64,000 nucleotides of DNA, taken from positions 310,001 through 374,000 of the forward strand of contig NZ_FOJF01000002.1 in assembly GCF_900110995.1 (NCBI RefSeq), in the 5' to 3' direction. The DNA comes from Chitinophaga sp. YR573. GTDB taxonomy: Bacteria > Bacteroidota > Bacteroidia > Chitinophagales > Chitinophagaceae. The notes beneath the pieces are model-generated. The model saw only the letters and a program-made list of their open reading frames with translations, was not told where the DNA came from and did not search any database. The position numbers were made by a program, and so were the translations under genes. Positions 53,438-62,229 of this stretch are shown one piece after another (within the stretch, counting starts at the first letter, position 1; each line of letters starts with the position of its first letter).

Positions 53438-53974
53438 TTAATCCTTTAAAGTGTACGACATTCCTATGCCCATAGCATCCGTATTATTGAATTTCACTTT
53501 GTGAATACCGGAATTCTTAGGTATCCTCACCAGGAAAGCTACTCTTGGAGGAGCATAAACGAGTTCTTCCTTTCTTTTTACTTTAAAGGGGATATCAAGG
53601 ACACAATTTATTATCCTGGAGCTGTCCATTTGCAGGTATAATGCTACATCCTGAAATACAGGGTTTCCTCCGTGATCCAATATAGCAACCTTATTATCCA
53701 GTAATATTGCGCCTATTACACAGTTCGTAAAGTTGATGGTAGCGCTATCTGTCGCGGGTTCAAAAACTTTATCAAATTCCTCTTTATTGTTGAACATATA
53801 AAAGTCAATGACGGTAGACAGGCTCACTTCCTGGCGGATTTTATATCCCTTTACTGTATCGAGCGTATAATAATGACTGGAGGAGTCTTTACATACAAAA
53901 GAATCTTTAGTTTGCCGATGTGGATTGCAGGCAAGTAAAACAAATACTAAGCACAGGTAAGAAAAAGGATGCAT
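53438..53974 (-). CDS. Predicted lipoprotein, hypothetical
   Basis: A 178-residue protein with lipobox FVLLAC (Cys at about 16). The mature domain is beta-rich (FTNCVIGAILLDNKVAILDH; YAPPRVAFLVRIPKNSG), with a single extra cysteine pair possibility (NCV, NCVL). No family recognised; the compact beta fold may resemble protease-inhibitor-like lipoproteins, but this is speculation. It begins 47 bp upstream of the phosphosugar-mutase terminator side and precedes the DUF2279 gene on the same strand. Confidence 0.65.
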   Translation of the reverse strand: MHPFSYLCLVFVLLACNPHRQTKDSFVCKDSSSHYYTLDTVKGYKIRQEVSLSTVIDFYMFNNKEEFDKVFEPATDSATINFTNCVIGAILLDNKVAILDHGGNPVFQDVALYLQMDSSRIINCVLDIPFKVKRKEELVYAPPRVAFLVRIPKNSGIHKVKFNNTDAMGIGMSYTLKD

Positions 53975-53988
53975 AGGAGATAAGAAAA

Positions 53989-54014
53989 ATCCCGGTACTT
54001 ATATGTACCGGGAT
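53989..54014 (-). terminator. Terminator of phosphosugar mutase gene
   Basis: A perfect 10-bp stem (ATCCCGGTAC 53989-53998, complement 54005-54014) with a T-run on the minus strand, 7 bp after the stop codon side at 54021. Confidence 0.8.
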
Positions 54015-54020
54015 GATGTA

Positions 54021-55745
54021 TTATTTCAACTTCATATCTTTTATAATCTGCTGGATCTTCTGATCAAGCGCCAGGGTAGCTGCATCAAAGCCGGCAGCGT
54101 TTTCCAACTGCTGATTTACACTGAAATAGAACTTGATCTTAGGCTCCGTACCGGAAGGACGGGCAGAGATCTTGGTACCATCTTCCAGTATAAACTGCAA
54201 TACGTTAGACTTAGGCAGATCAATAGGTTGTTCATCACCTGTTTTCAGTGATTTCACCTTTTGCAGCTGATAATCGTAAATCGTTACTACCGGAGAGCCA
54301 TTGATAGTGGTAGGGGGATTTTCCCTGTAACCACGCATCATATCTGCAATCTCGTCTGCGCCTTTCATACCTTTTTTGGTAATGGAGATCAGGCTTTCTT
54401 TATAGTAACCGTATTTTACGTAGATATCAATTAACTGTTCGTATAATGATCTTCCCTGGCTCAATGCATAAGCAGCCATCTCGCAAATGAGCGCTACAGA
54501 TGCAATCGCATCTTTATCACGCACATTATCACCTATCATATAACCGTAAGACTCTTCACCACCGCAGATAAACTGTTCTTTTCCTTCTTTTTTATGGATC
54601 AGGTCTGCGATCCATTTAAAGCCGGTCAGTACGTTATAACATTTTACATTATTACGGGCAGCGAATACATCGATCAGGTCTGAAGTAACGACGGTTTTAC
54701 ATACGTAGTCGGTATCTCCTGCCAGTCCTTTGTTACGACGGCCTTCGATAATATAATTGAATAACAGTACGGCTGTCTGGTTACCGTTCAGTAATGTCCA
54801 TTCACCTTTAATATCTTTCACTGCGATGCCTACACGGTCGGAATCCGGATCGGTTCCCAGTAAGATAGCAGCATCGAGTTCTTTGGCCTTTTTAAGACCA
54901 ATGCTCATTGCTTCTGATTCTTCCGGGTTAGGATATACGACGGTGGGGAAATTGCCATCCGGGGTAGCCTGTTCTTCTACCACGTGTACGTTGGTGAAGC
55001 CATAGCGTTTCAGGATTTCGGGTACCAGGGTGATACCTGTACCATGAATAGGCGTGTATACTATTTTAAGATCGTGCTGAGCTTTGATCACATCCGGTTG
55101 GATGCTCAGGTTCTGGAGAACCTTCAGGTAAGCCTCATCCACTTCTTTTTCGATAGGGATGATATTAGCTTCTCCGCCACTCCATTTCACTTCATCCACT
55201 GCGGAAATCTTCTCCACTTCGAGGATTACGTTCTTATCATGAGGGGGGATGAGCTGAGCGCCATCATTCCAGTAGGCTTTATAACCGTTGTATTCTTTAG
55301 GATTATGGGAGGCTGTCAGTACGATACCGCCCTGGCAGTGCAGGTGACGGATGGCGAAAGACAGTTCCGGGGTAGGGCGGAGGTGTTCGAAAAGGTATAC
55401 TTTGATACCATTTGCGCCCATTACATTAGCCGCTACTTCGGCAAAGAAGCGACTGTTATTACGGCTGTCGTGTGCGATAGCGATACTCACCTGGCCTGTA
55501 AATGCCTGTTTCAGGTAGTTGGCGAATCCCTGGGTAGCCATACCCACCGTGTATTTGTTCATACGGTTGGTACCTACGCCCATTACGCCTCTTAAGCCAC
55601 CGGTGCCAAATTCGAGGTTACGGTAAAAGGCGTCTGCCAGTTCATCGGGGTTATCCTTTTGCAGTTTCTCTATTGCTGCTTTAGTATCTGTATCAAACTG
55701 GCCGTTCAGCCATTGTGATACCTTGTTTTCTATATTCTTGTCCAT
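54021..55745 (-). CDS. Phospho-sugar mutase (PGM/PMM family)
   Basis: A 574-residue alpha-D-phosphohexomutase interconverting hexose-1- and hexose-6-phosphates. The phosphoserine loop is VLTASHNPKEYNGYKAYW (Ser146). The magnesium loop is DPDSDRVGIA, the sugar-binding loop GGEESYGYM, and the phosphate-binding domain 4 motif SARPSGTEPKIKFYF. All four domain signatures are intact. The size matches the Bacteroidota/Gram-positive PgcA-type enzymes (glucose-1-phosphate supply). Which sugar is preferred cannot be decided from motifs alone. Confidence 0.94.
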   Translation of the reverse strand: MDKNIENKVSQWLNGQFDTDTKAAIEKLQKDNPDELADAFYRNLEFGTGGLRGVMGVGTNRMNKYTVGMATQGFANYLKQAFTGQVSIAIAHDSRNNSRFFAEVAANVMGANGIKVYLFEHLRPTPELSFAIRHLHCQGGIVLTASHNPKEYNGYKAYWNDGAQLIPPHDKNVILEVEKISAVDEVKWSGGEANIIPIEKEVDEAYLKVLQNLSIQPDVIKAQHDLKIVYTPIHGTGITLVPEILKRYGFTNVHVVEEQATPDGNFPTVVYPNPEESEAMSIGLKKAKELDAAILLGTDPDSDRVGIAVKDIKGEWTLLNGNQTAVLLFNYIIEGRRNKGLAGDTDYVCKTVVTSDLIDVFAARNNVKCYNVLTGFKWIADLIHKKEGKEQFICGGEESYGYMIGDNVRDKDAIASVALICEMAAYALSQGRSLYEQLIDIYVKYGYYKESLISITKKGMKGADEIADMMRGYRENPPTTINGSPVVTIYDYQLQKVKSLKTGDEQPIDLPKSNVLQFILEDGTKISARPSGTEPKIKFYFSVNQQLENAAGFDAATLALDQKIQQIIKDMKLK

Positions 55746-55866
55746 AGAACGATTTTCTAATCAGGTGTCTAAAATATGCTAAAATATGGATTTAATGAAA
55801 AGCCCGGCAGAGAAGCCAGCAATTATTAAACCAAGATGTTGATAAATAGAAGTATTCCACACATTA

Positions 55867-55895
55867 TTGAAAATGGGGTGTAATGGTTAATTTTG
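55867..55895 (+). promoter_or_regulatory. Promoter of pcm gene; possibly leaderless
   Basis: TTG (55867-55869), an 18-bp gap and TAATTTTG (55888-55895) fit the -33/-7 consensus. The chosen ATG (55901) is only 6 nt beyond the -7 box, so the transcript may begin at or next to the start codon. Confidence 0.55.
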
Positions 55896-55900
55896 TGCTT

Positions 55901-56557
55901 ATGAGGCTTTACGAAGATTCCTATAAGCAAAAAGGATTGCGCAGACAACTAGTAGAAACTATCCGGCAAAAAGGAATTACTGATGAAAATGTATTAACGG
56001 CTATCGGCAACATTCCCAGGCATTATTTTCTGGACACGGCATTTGAAGGCATTGCCTATGAAGACAGGGCCTTCCCGATAGGAGAAGGGCAGACGATATC
56101 CCAGCCCTATACTGTTGCTTATCAATCACAACTGCTTGAACTTAAACCTTATGAAAAGGTACTGGAGATAGGTACGGGTAGTGCTTACCAGGCATGTGTA
56201 TTGGGTGAACTGAAGGTCAATTTATTTACTATTGAAAGGCAGAAAAAGCTGTTCGACAAGGTGAAACAGTTTCCATTTAAGGCTAAATATTCTACCATCA
56301 AATTCTTTTACGGAGATGGTTATGAGGGGCTTCCTACCTATGCGCCCTTCGACAAAGTACTGGTAACGGCTGCTGCTCCGCAGATCCCTGAAAAGCTCCT
56401 TCAGCAGATGAAGGTAGGTGGTAAGATGGTGATCCCTGTAGGCGGACAGGACGTACAGCGTATGCTTCGGATCACTAAAATGAGTGATACGGAGTTTGAC
56501 CAGGAGATGTTCGACAATTTTTCTTTTGTGCCTATGTTAGCGGGGAAAAGCTCATAA
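55901..56557 (+). CDS. pcm: Protein-L-isoaspartate O-methyltransferase
   Basis: A SAM-dependent enzyme repairing isoaspartyl residues in aged proteins; 218 residues from the ATG at 55901. An upstream in-frame ATG at 55883 lies inside the predicted promoter and is disfavoured. Motifs: GIAYEDRAFPIGEGQTISQP (substrate loop), VLEIGTGSAYQACVLGEL (SAM motif I, usual GxGxGY here GTGSAY), FYGDGYEGLPTYAPFDKVLV (motif II) and KMVIPVGGQ (motif III). All family signatures are present. The stop overlaps the convergent receptor gene by 6 bp. Confidence 0.94.
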   Translation: MRLYEDSYKQKGLRRQLVETIRQKGITDENVLTAIGNIPRHYFLDTAFEGIAYEDRAFPIGEGQTISQPYTVAYQSQLLELKPYEKVLEIGTGSAYQACVLGELKVNLFTIERQKKLFDKVKQFPFKAKYSTIKFFYGDGYEGLPTYAPFDKVLVTAAAPQIPEKLLQQMKVGGKMVIPVGGQDVQRMLRITKMSDTEFDQEMFDNFSFVPMLAGKSS

Positions 56558-58969
56558 AGAGTTATCAACCGGCCTTCTTTCTTCGGCTGGTTCCTCCACT
56601 TCTTCAGGTTTCTTCTTCTTTTTGAACAAGTTAGGGTCCATTTTCCCAAAGCGGTAACGGATATTGATCCTGATAAAACGGGTAGTCCTTTTACGGGAGT
56701 AGTCTTGAATAAAAGACGCTGTTTCGTAATGGGTGCTGAACTTTTGTGTGTTCAGGACGTCTGAGATATTGAGGGAGATGGCCATGGCATTGTTCTTGAG
56801 CAACTCCTTACGGAAGCCGAGGTCTATGCCGTTCATGGCTTTGAAACTTCCCTGGGGTGTTACCCTGGGGGCACGGTAATGCCCGTTCATCTGCACATTG
56901 AATTTATGTGGCAGGCGTACAGTGCTGTTCATGGTGATACCATAGGAGAAATTCTCATTATTGATATTGCCGCCTGTAAGTTTGCTGTATTCCAGGTTGA
57001 GGTTGGTGGAGACATTCCAGCCTTCCACAATATGGAGATTGTATGTGAAATTAGCACCCCAGTCTTTGTCTGTTGCCAGGTTCATAGGTTTGGTGGTAGT
57101 AACGCCTGTAGTAGTGTCCAGTGTGCTGATACGGGATATATCATCGTTTGCCTGGGAATAATAAACACCGGTATTCAGATAATCTTTGGAACGCGGGAAA
57201 TACCGGGAGTAGTTCATCTCATATTTCTGGGTAAGAGATGGCTTCAGGTCCGGATTACCTGTGCGGATATTCTGTGGATCAGAGTTGTTGGTATAAGGCA
57301 GTAACTGGTCAAAGCCGGGCCTGTCTACACGGGTAGAGAAGTTGAATATCAGGCTTTGATCTTCGTTATGGGGAAGGTTATATTTAAAGAATACGCTGGG
57401 GAAGACGTTAAAGAAATTATTCTTCACGGCAGAATTCTTTGTGTAGGAAAAGCCGTTCAGTACAGCCTGTTCCGCTCTTACACCCACCTGGTATCCCAGA
57501 TTGCCAATGGCATTGGAAAAGTTAGCATATCCTCCATAAACATCTTCTTTGTAGTAATAGGTATTGGAGAGGTCGTTACTCTTTTCAAATGTTTGTGTGG
57601 TATCGTTGAATACCTGTGCGTTATAGTCGTTATTATTATTTCTTAAAGTAGCTTTAGCTCCTGCTTCAAACTTCCCTTTTTTCCCTACCGGTGTGGTATA
57701 ATCCGACTGAATATTCCAGAATTTATTTTGAGAGATGGTTTTGTTTACCTGTAGTTCCGGAAAGGGTTCGGTGCTGTATTTTGTATTATAATTGCTGTTA
57801 TTATTGCTTTTGTTATCGCTATAACTCACGTAAGCAGTCAATTCTTCATTGGGTCTGTCAGTGGTATGGCGGAAGTTGAAACTGGTGTTATTATTAGGAT
57901 TATTATAATCACTTCCATTATTCCGCTGACCGGATTTTAATGAAACCTTCTGTTGATCCTGGTAATCCAGAAAAATCTGATCTGCGCTGTTTCCGAGGCT
58001 GCTGGTGAGTCCTTCTGTGAGGGTGAAGGTATTATAATCATCCAGGTAAAAATCGAGTCCTAAACGGCCTCCATTGGAATGATTGCTATTTTTATTATGA
58101 CTATCCTGGGAAAAGAAAGAAGTATTGGAAGTATCTGCAATAAGGTTTTGGCGATAGCTGTACCCGCTACCGGCCTGACTTTCATACCTGCCATTATAAT
58201 TCCCGAAGAAATTAAATCTTTTTATACGCAGGCTGGCATTGGCGGAGCCATTTAATTGCCCTCTGGTGGCCACGCCGGCGTTGAACATTACATTATAACC
58301 GATTGCTTTATCTTTTTTTAGAACGATATTGATGATACCACCGCCGCCTTGTGCTTCATATTTGGCAGAAGGGTTGTTGATGACTTCTACCCGGTCTATT
58401 GTTTCTGCGGGAATCATCTGGAGGGCGGTTTTAGCGTCTCCGAAAGGGGAGGGTTTACCATCTACGTAGATGGTCACGCTTTTGCCTCGCAGGGTGATGT
58501 TATCGTCGATATCTACGTCTACGCTGGGAATGTTTTTAAGCACGTCTGTGCCGGTACCACCGTCTGCGGTGAGGATGGCGCCGGCATCATATACTTCCCG
58601 GTCTATTTGCATGGAAAAGGCTGGTTTCTCGGATTTCACCTCTACGGTGGCGAGGACTTTGCCGGCCGGTTGTAATTTCAGTATTAAAGGTTTACCGGAA
58701 CTAATTGGTCTTTCCAGTTTATTATAGCCCATGTAGGTAATGCGGAGTATGTATTTGCCTTGATTCGTGGTGAATGAGAAGCTGCCGTCTGGTTGAGTGT
58801 ACATGCCTGTGACTACTGTGGAGTCTTCTTTCAGTAATACCACGGAAGCGTATTCTACCGGTTTGCCGGTAGTAGCGTCCATAGCTTTCCCCGAGAGTTT
58901 AACTGTTTGAGCCACAGAGACATAGTACAGACTAAGGAGTGCTGATACCAGTAACAGACATTTCCGCAT
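56552..58969 (-). CDS. Outer-membrane beta-barrel protein with CarboxypepD_reg and plug domains
   Basis: An 805-residue outer-membrane protein of the OMP_b-brl_3 group (TonB-receptor-like). It has a signal peptide (about 1-20), a regulatory domain (about 22-100: LSGKAMDATTGKPVEYASVV), a plug (about 125-220: DVLKNIPSVDVDIDDNITLR, ETIDRVEVINNPSAKYEAQG, GGIINIVLKKDK) and a barrel rich in Asn/Ser/Tyr. The C-terminus is not the classical aromatic end: it extends with a charged Lys/Glu-rich tail (LFKKKKKPEEVEEPAEE), which is unusual for a barrel. Its substrate or signalling role is unknown. Confidence 0.88.
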   Translation of the reverse strand: MRKCLLLVSALLSLYYVSVAQTVKLSGKAMDATTGKPVEYASVVLLKEDSTVVTGMYTQPDGSFSFTTNQGKYILRITYMGYNKLERPISSGKPLILKLQPAGKVLATVEVKSEKPAFSMQIDREVYDAGAILTADGGTGTDVLKNIPSVDVDIDDNITLRGKSVTIYVDGKPSPFGDAKTALQMIPAETIDRVEVINNPSAKYEAQGGGGIINIVLKKDKAIGYNVMFNAGVATRGQLNGSANASLRIKRFNFFGNYNGRYESQAGSGYSYRQNLIADTSNTSFFSQDSHNKNSNHSNGGRLGLDFYLDDYNTFTLTEGLTSSLGNSADQIFLDYQDQQKVSLKSGQRNNGSDYNNPNNNTSFNFRHTTDRPNEELTAYVSYSDNKSNNNSNYNTKYSTEPFPELQVNKTISQNKFWNIQSDYTTPVGKKGKFEAGAKATLRNNNNDYNAQVFNDTTQTFEKSNDLSNTYYYKEDVYGGYANFSNAIGNLGYQVGVRAEQAVLNGFSYTKNSAVKNNFFNVFPSVFFKYNLPHNEDQSLIFNFSTRVDRPGFDQLLPYTNNSDPQNIRTGNPDLKPSLTQKYEMNYSRYFPRSKDYLNTGVYYSQANDDISRISTLDTTTGVTTTKPMNLATDKDWGANFTYNLHIVEGWNVSTNLNLEYSKLTGGNINNENFSYGITMNSTVRLPHKFNVQMNGHYRAPRVTPQGSFKAMNGIDLGFRKELLKNNAMAISLNISDVLNTQKFSTHYETASFIQDYSRKRTTRFIRINIRYRFGKMDPNLFKKKKKPEEVEEPAEERRPVDNSL

Positions 58970-59032
58970 AAAGGGTTTAATTATTGAGACCTGTCATAAA
59001 AGTATCACTCCATATTGTAAAGAAATGCTATT

Positions 59033-59470
59033 TCATGATGAATGGTGTGACAGGAGTATGAACAGCAGTCCTAACAGAAAACCTAATGCAGCACCTGCTA
59101 TGGGGAAGAGTTTTTTCAATTTCACCGGTATCAGGCTTTCTGCGTCTATATTCTGTAAATACTGATTAATGATCACCGGGAACATGCTATCCAGTTCTTT
59201 CATCAGTACATTTTTCACTTGTTGGGTGGTGCTTTCTCCGATGAACATTTTGAATACGGGCATAGCTTCCGGGAGCTTTTCTTTGAGGAAGATGTCCATA
59301 TGGGTTTCCACTACTGGTAATATGCTTTGGATATTTTCCGGAGAGGTGAGCTTGCTGCGGATCTGTTCATTTATCAGTTGTTTCCTGTTACGAAACAGGA
59401 ATTTGATGGTTAACCAGTTTGCGAACCAACCAATGAAAGCGGCGATAAATGGTATTAAATATGGATTCAT
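59033..59470 (-). CDS. DUF445 family membrane protein, short form
   Basis: A 145-residue protein with membrane helices at both ends (IPFIAAFIGWFANWLTIKFL; LFPIAGAALGFLLGLLFILL). GWFANWLTIKFLFRN is the DUF445 signature. The middle helical part (about 45-115) is much shorter than in typical members of 200-400 residues, so it is a reduced version of the family. Function unknown. Confidence 0.78.
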   Translation of the reverse strand: MNPYLIPFIAAFIGWFANWLTIKFLFRNRKQLINEQIRSKLTSPENIQSILPVVETHMDIFLKEKLPEAMPVFKMFIGESTTQQVKNVLMKELDSMFPVIINQYLQNIDAESLIPVKLKKLFPIAGAALGFLLGLLFILLSHHSS

Positions 59471-59511
59471 TATAGCATTGTTAAAAAACTAAGCAAAGAA
59501 ATGTGAAAAAA

Positions 59512-59544
59512 TTTGGAAATTGAAAATGAATTTATTTATCTTTG
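59512..59544 (+). promoter_or_regulatory. tRNA-His promoter
   Basis: TTTG (59512-59515), a 21-bp gap and TATCTTTG (59537-59544) fit -33/-7 consensus, 16 bp before the tRNA. Confidence 0.75.
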
Positions 59545-59560
59545 CACTCCCAAACAAACG

Positions 59561-59634
59561 GTGGTCGTAGCTCAGTTGGTTAGAGCATCAGATTGTGGTT
59601 CTGAGGGTCGAGGGTTCGAAACCCTTCGATCACC
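59561..59634 (+). tRNA. tRNA-His (anticodon GTG)
   Basis: The acceptor stem is GTGGTCG paired with CGATCAC plus discriminator C. A G encoded at 59560 can serve as the extra G-1 of tRNA-His. The D arm contains AGCTCAGTTGGTTAGAGC, the anticodon loop is TTGTGGT (anticodon GTG) in a TCAGA/TCTGA stem, and the T arm contains GGGTTCGAAACCC. It is the likely integration site of the downstream element. Confidence 0.96.
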
Positions 59635-59644
59635 CTGGTTTAAG

Positions 59645-59674
59645 AAAGGTAACTGTAAAAGGTTACCTTTTTTT
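59645..59674 (+). terminator. Terminator after tRNA-His
   Basis: A perfect 9-bp stem (AAAGGTAAC 59645-59653, complement 59662-59670) followed by T residues. Confidence 0.85.
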
Positions 59675-59792
59675 ATGCCTACTAGTGAAGGTTTCAGGGG
59701 AATGGTCTATGTTTTTAGTTTTTATCAATGAATCCTTTAAAATTTATGAAATAGCCTGAATGTGACCCTATAACTTCAATTTGGGCTACAAA

Positions 59793-60998
59793 ATGGGCTA
59801 CACCAAAAAAGGAAAGAAAGGAGAGATTAGCATATCTAACCATAGAGGGAGGATTATGTTGAGATGGAGGTATAATGGTGAAAGATATCCATTAAGCCTA
59901 CCTTATGATTACTGTCCAGAAAATATGCACCATGCTACATTAAAGGTTGCTGAGATCAATTTGGACATAATGAAGGGATGTTTTGATACTTCCCTTGAAA
60001 AATATAAGCCTGAGAAACCCAAACCTGCTATTTTACTTCCTTTAGAGGAAGAAATATCACCCCCTACAGTAATCTACCTTAATAGCTTGACCAGTAAATT
60101 TAATGACTGGACTAAGCAGATTAGAAACATGAACATTGATCTTTCTGTAGATTATCTTGGTATTCGCAAGATGTTGGAAAGATGGGTAAATGTTCCATTG
60201 GAGGATGTAGCTGCTAAAATGGCTACTGAAAAATTGGGTGCTACAACATATAATAGAAGGCTTAGTTTTCTCTGTAGCTTTTTTTCATGGTTGCTGAGTT
60301 CAGGAGTAATTACTATAAATCCACTGTTACATGTCAGCAAAAGGAGGCATAGTAAAAAAAAGAAGTCTGACAGAAGAAAGCCACTAACTGAGGATGAAAT
60401 ATTTATTTTTCTGGAAGCAATAAGAAAGAATACATTTTGCCATAAGTCATCCCCCTTTAAACATTCTCATTATTATCCTTTCCTCAAATTTATTTTTCAT
60501 ACAGGAGTTAGAAATGCAGAGTCCATTGGGTTAAAGGTCAAACATATTGACTTTACTCTTGGCCAAATTGAAATTTCAGAAGCATTTGCCAGAACACCAA
60601 AAGGTACTAATCATGCAGCCAGGATAAGTAAAGGAACAAAGATTGGAAATATCAGGTATTTGCCTTTGACAGATGATCTATCTACTATGTTGTTACCACT
60701 TGTGCAGAATAGAGAGCCTGATAGCTTTGTTTTCCTTTCTCCTAAAGGAATGTCCATTGATGATAGGATGCTGCAAAAAAGAATCCTAAAACCAATACTG
60801 ATAAAATTAAGTATTGGGAACAGAGATTTATATGCAGGAAGACACAGCTTTGGTACTCGTGCAGTACAACAAGGAATGACAATTACTGATGTAGCCTATC
60901 TTATGGGACACAGTACAGTGGAAACTACCATCAGAAATTATGTAAGTACTGCCAAACCTGCTGTTAGCCTGCCTACAATTAATAAAAAAAGCAATTAA
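59793..60998 (+). CDS. Tyrosine-type site-specific recombinase (integrase)
   Basis: A 401-residue tyrosine recombinase from the ATG at 59793 (the earlier in-frame start is TTG). The N-terminus has an arm-type DNA-binding/DUF3596-like part (ISNHRGRIMLRWRYNGERYP). A SAM-like core-binding region lies at about 75-185. The catalytic domain has Arg in FHTGVRNAESIGL, the Arg-His pair in YAGRHSFGT, MGHSTVETT, and the nucleophile Tyr in IRNYVS. It should integrate and excise the element at the neighbouring tRNA-His. It is 159 bp from the tRNA end. Confidence 0.93.
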   Translation: MGYTKKGKKGEISISNHRGRIMLRWRYNGERYPLSLPYDYCPENMHHATLKVAEINLDIMKGCFDTSLEKYKPEKPKPAILLPLEEEISPPTVIYLNSLTSKFNDWTKQIRNMNIDLSVDYLGIRKMLERWVNVPLEDVAAKMATEKLGATTYNRRLSFLCSFFSWLLSSGVITINPLLHVSKRRHSKKKKSDRRKPLTEDEIFIFLEAIRKNTFCHKSSPFKHSHYYPFLKFIFHTGVRNAESIGLKVKHIDFTLGQIEISEAFARTPKGTNHAARISKGTKIGNIRYLPLTDDLSTMLLPLVQNREPDSFVFLSPKGMSIDDRMLQKRILKPILIKLSIGNRDLYAGRHSFGTRAVQQGMTITDVAYLMGHSTVETTIRNYVSTAKPAVSLPTINKKSN

Positions 60999-61034
60999 TT
61001 CTTATTGCTCATTTTCAATTATTTAATCAATGAA

Positions 61035-61217
61035 ATGAATAGTATAAGCCTGATTTTCAGTGCTATAGTACTATTGGCTATAAGTTGGGTATTAGGTAGT
61101 GTTACTGTTGATAAGGTTGTTCCTTACAATAGACCTGATCTGAAAGAGAATCCAATGGTTATATTGCTGATAGGTACTATGGTACTGGCTGTGTTATGTT
61201 TATTCTGCAAAATTTAG
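61035..61217 (+). CDS. Small two-helix membrane protein in integrated element
   Basis: 60 residues from the ATG at 61035. Two hydrophobic helices (IFSAIVLLAISWVLGSV; VILLIGTMVLAVLCLF) flank a short polar loop with Tyr-Asn-Arg-Pro-Asp. No family recognised. It is followed by a hairpin terminator. Its position behind the integrase suggests an element-borne accessory gene. Confidence 0.5.
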   Translation: MNSISLIFSAIVLLAISWVLGSVTVDKVVPYNRPDLKENPMVILLIGTMVLAVLCLFCKI

Positions 61218-61242
61218 TTGCAAATCAAACTTTTAGTATTTT

Positions 61243-61271
61243 AGGTGCAGGTACATAATAATCCTGCACCT
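61243..61271 (+). terminator. Hairpin between two element genes
   Basis: A perfect 9-bp stem (AGGTGCAGG 61243-61251, complement 61263-61271) with an 11-nt loop and T-rich tail, ending 6 bp before the next ATG. It argues against the upstream GTG start (61245) for that gene. Confidence 0.6.
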
Positions 61272-61277
61272 AATTTT

Positions 61278-62030
61278 ATGGAACAGCACCCTTTGCAATA
61301 CTTCAAGGATTTAATATTTAGAAACAGAATTCCAAATGAAAGGCTGAAATTTCTAATGACTGCTGATTTTTCACCAGTAGTAAAAAGGGATTTTCAGAAT
61401 GATCTTATAGAATATGCAGTGACTAATGCTCTTGAAGAAGATGGTGCTTTAAAAGTTGAAATAGTAACTTTTGCTGGTCAATTAGAAATTAAGATTAATG
61501 ATGAGATGTTTAATGTAATTGATCAAATAGATAATGTGATATTATTATTTGATGATGAAAAGAAGCAGGTATTATACCTCAAAACTCTATTTAAAACCCT
61601 CAATTCCCTGATACTGTATGCTGAAAAACTAGAGCATATCAATAAGTACATTTTCATCGCCAATGCATTAAAAGATTTGAAAGCAGAGTTGGCAGACAAA
61701 TACAGTGTTCAGGATGATACAATTGCACAAAAGAATATAAATCTCCCTTCATCCCCTCAATCCTCTCATAAACTTCAATGGATGGGTAAATCCAAAGTAT
61801 TAATCAGTCTGTTCTATGATCTATATTCCAATGTTGAAAATGGTGGTGAGCCTTTAATAAAAGCTACCAAAGAACAGGTAAAAAATTTCCTTTTAAATAA
61901 TTTCCTTGAGAAAGATGGACAACCTCTGAGTGCATCATCAATAGATACAATTTTAACCCCTAGCAAAGAAGATAAAAGAGCCTTGAAAGATGATAGAATA
62001 GACACTTCTAAACTGAAAGATAAAAAATAA
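61278..62030 (+). CDS. Element-borne protein with RteC-like C-terminus
   Basis: 250 residues from the ATG at 61278. The N-terminal part (about 1-140) is helical (MEQHPLQYFKDLIFRNRIPN; LYLKTLFKTLNSLILYAEKL). After a Ser/Pro linker (NLPSSPQSSHKLQW) the C-terminal domain (about 160-245) reads WMGKSKVLISLFYDLYSNVE, then KNFLLNNFLEKDGQPLSASS. This layout resembles the winged-helix end of RteC-type regulators of Bacteroidota conjugative transposons (resemblance by eye only). A role in element regulation is plausible. Confidence 0.5.
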   Translation: MEQHPLQYFKDLIFRNRIPNERLKFLMTADFSPVVKRDFQNDLIEYAVTNALEEDGALKVEIVTFAGQLEIKINDEMFNVIDQIDNVILLFDDEKKQVLYLKTLFKTLNSLILYAEKLEHINKYIFIANALKDLKAELADKYSVQDDTIAQKNINLPSSPQSSHKLQWMGKSKVLISLFYDLYSNVENGGEPLIKATKEQVKNFLLNNFLEKDGQPLSASSIDTILTPSKEDKRALKDDRIDTSKLKDKK

Positions 62031-62063
62031 AACCCTTTACTATATTGAGTTTCATTAATTAAT

Positions 62064-62091
62064 TAGTCCTGACAGTACCTGTTCAGGACTA
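62064..62091 (+). terminator. Hairpin terminator in integrated element
   Basis: A 9-bp stem (TAGTCCTGA 62064-62072, complement 62083-62091) with a 10-nt loop, 34 bp after the RteC-like gene. Confidence 0.6.
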
Positions 62092-62229
62092 AAGGACTTA
62101 TGCCTATTTAGCACCTTTGTATCGAACAAAACAACGAACTATGATGCAAAGGATAATTAGACCACCTCCTGTAAAAAGGAATTAGACCAAGGGAAACAAA
62201 TAATTGAGTATAACAGCAAAAAAAACAAA

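Noticed and set aside
61245..61277. GTG start for the RteC-like protein
   Set aside because: The GTG lies inside a 9-bp hairpin that looks like the terminator of the preceding gene; the ATG at 61278 follows it.
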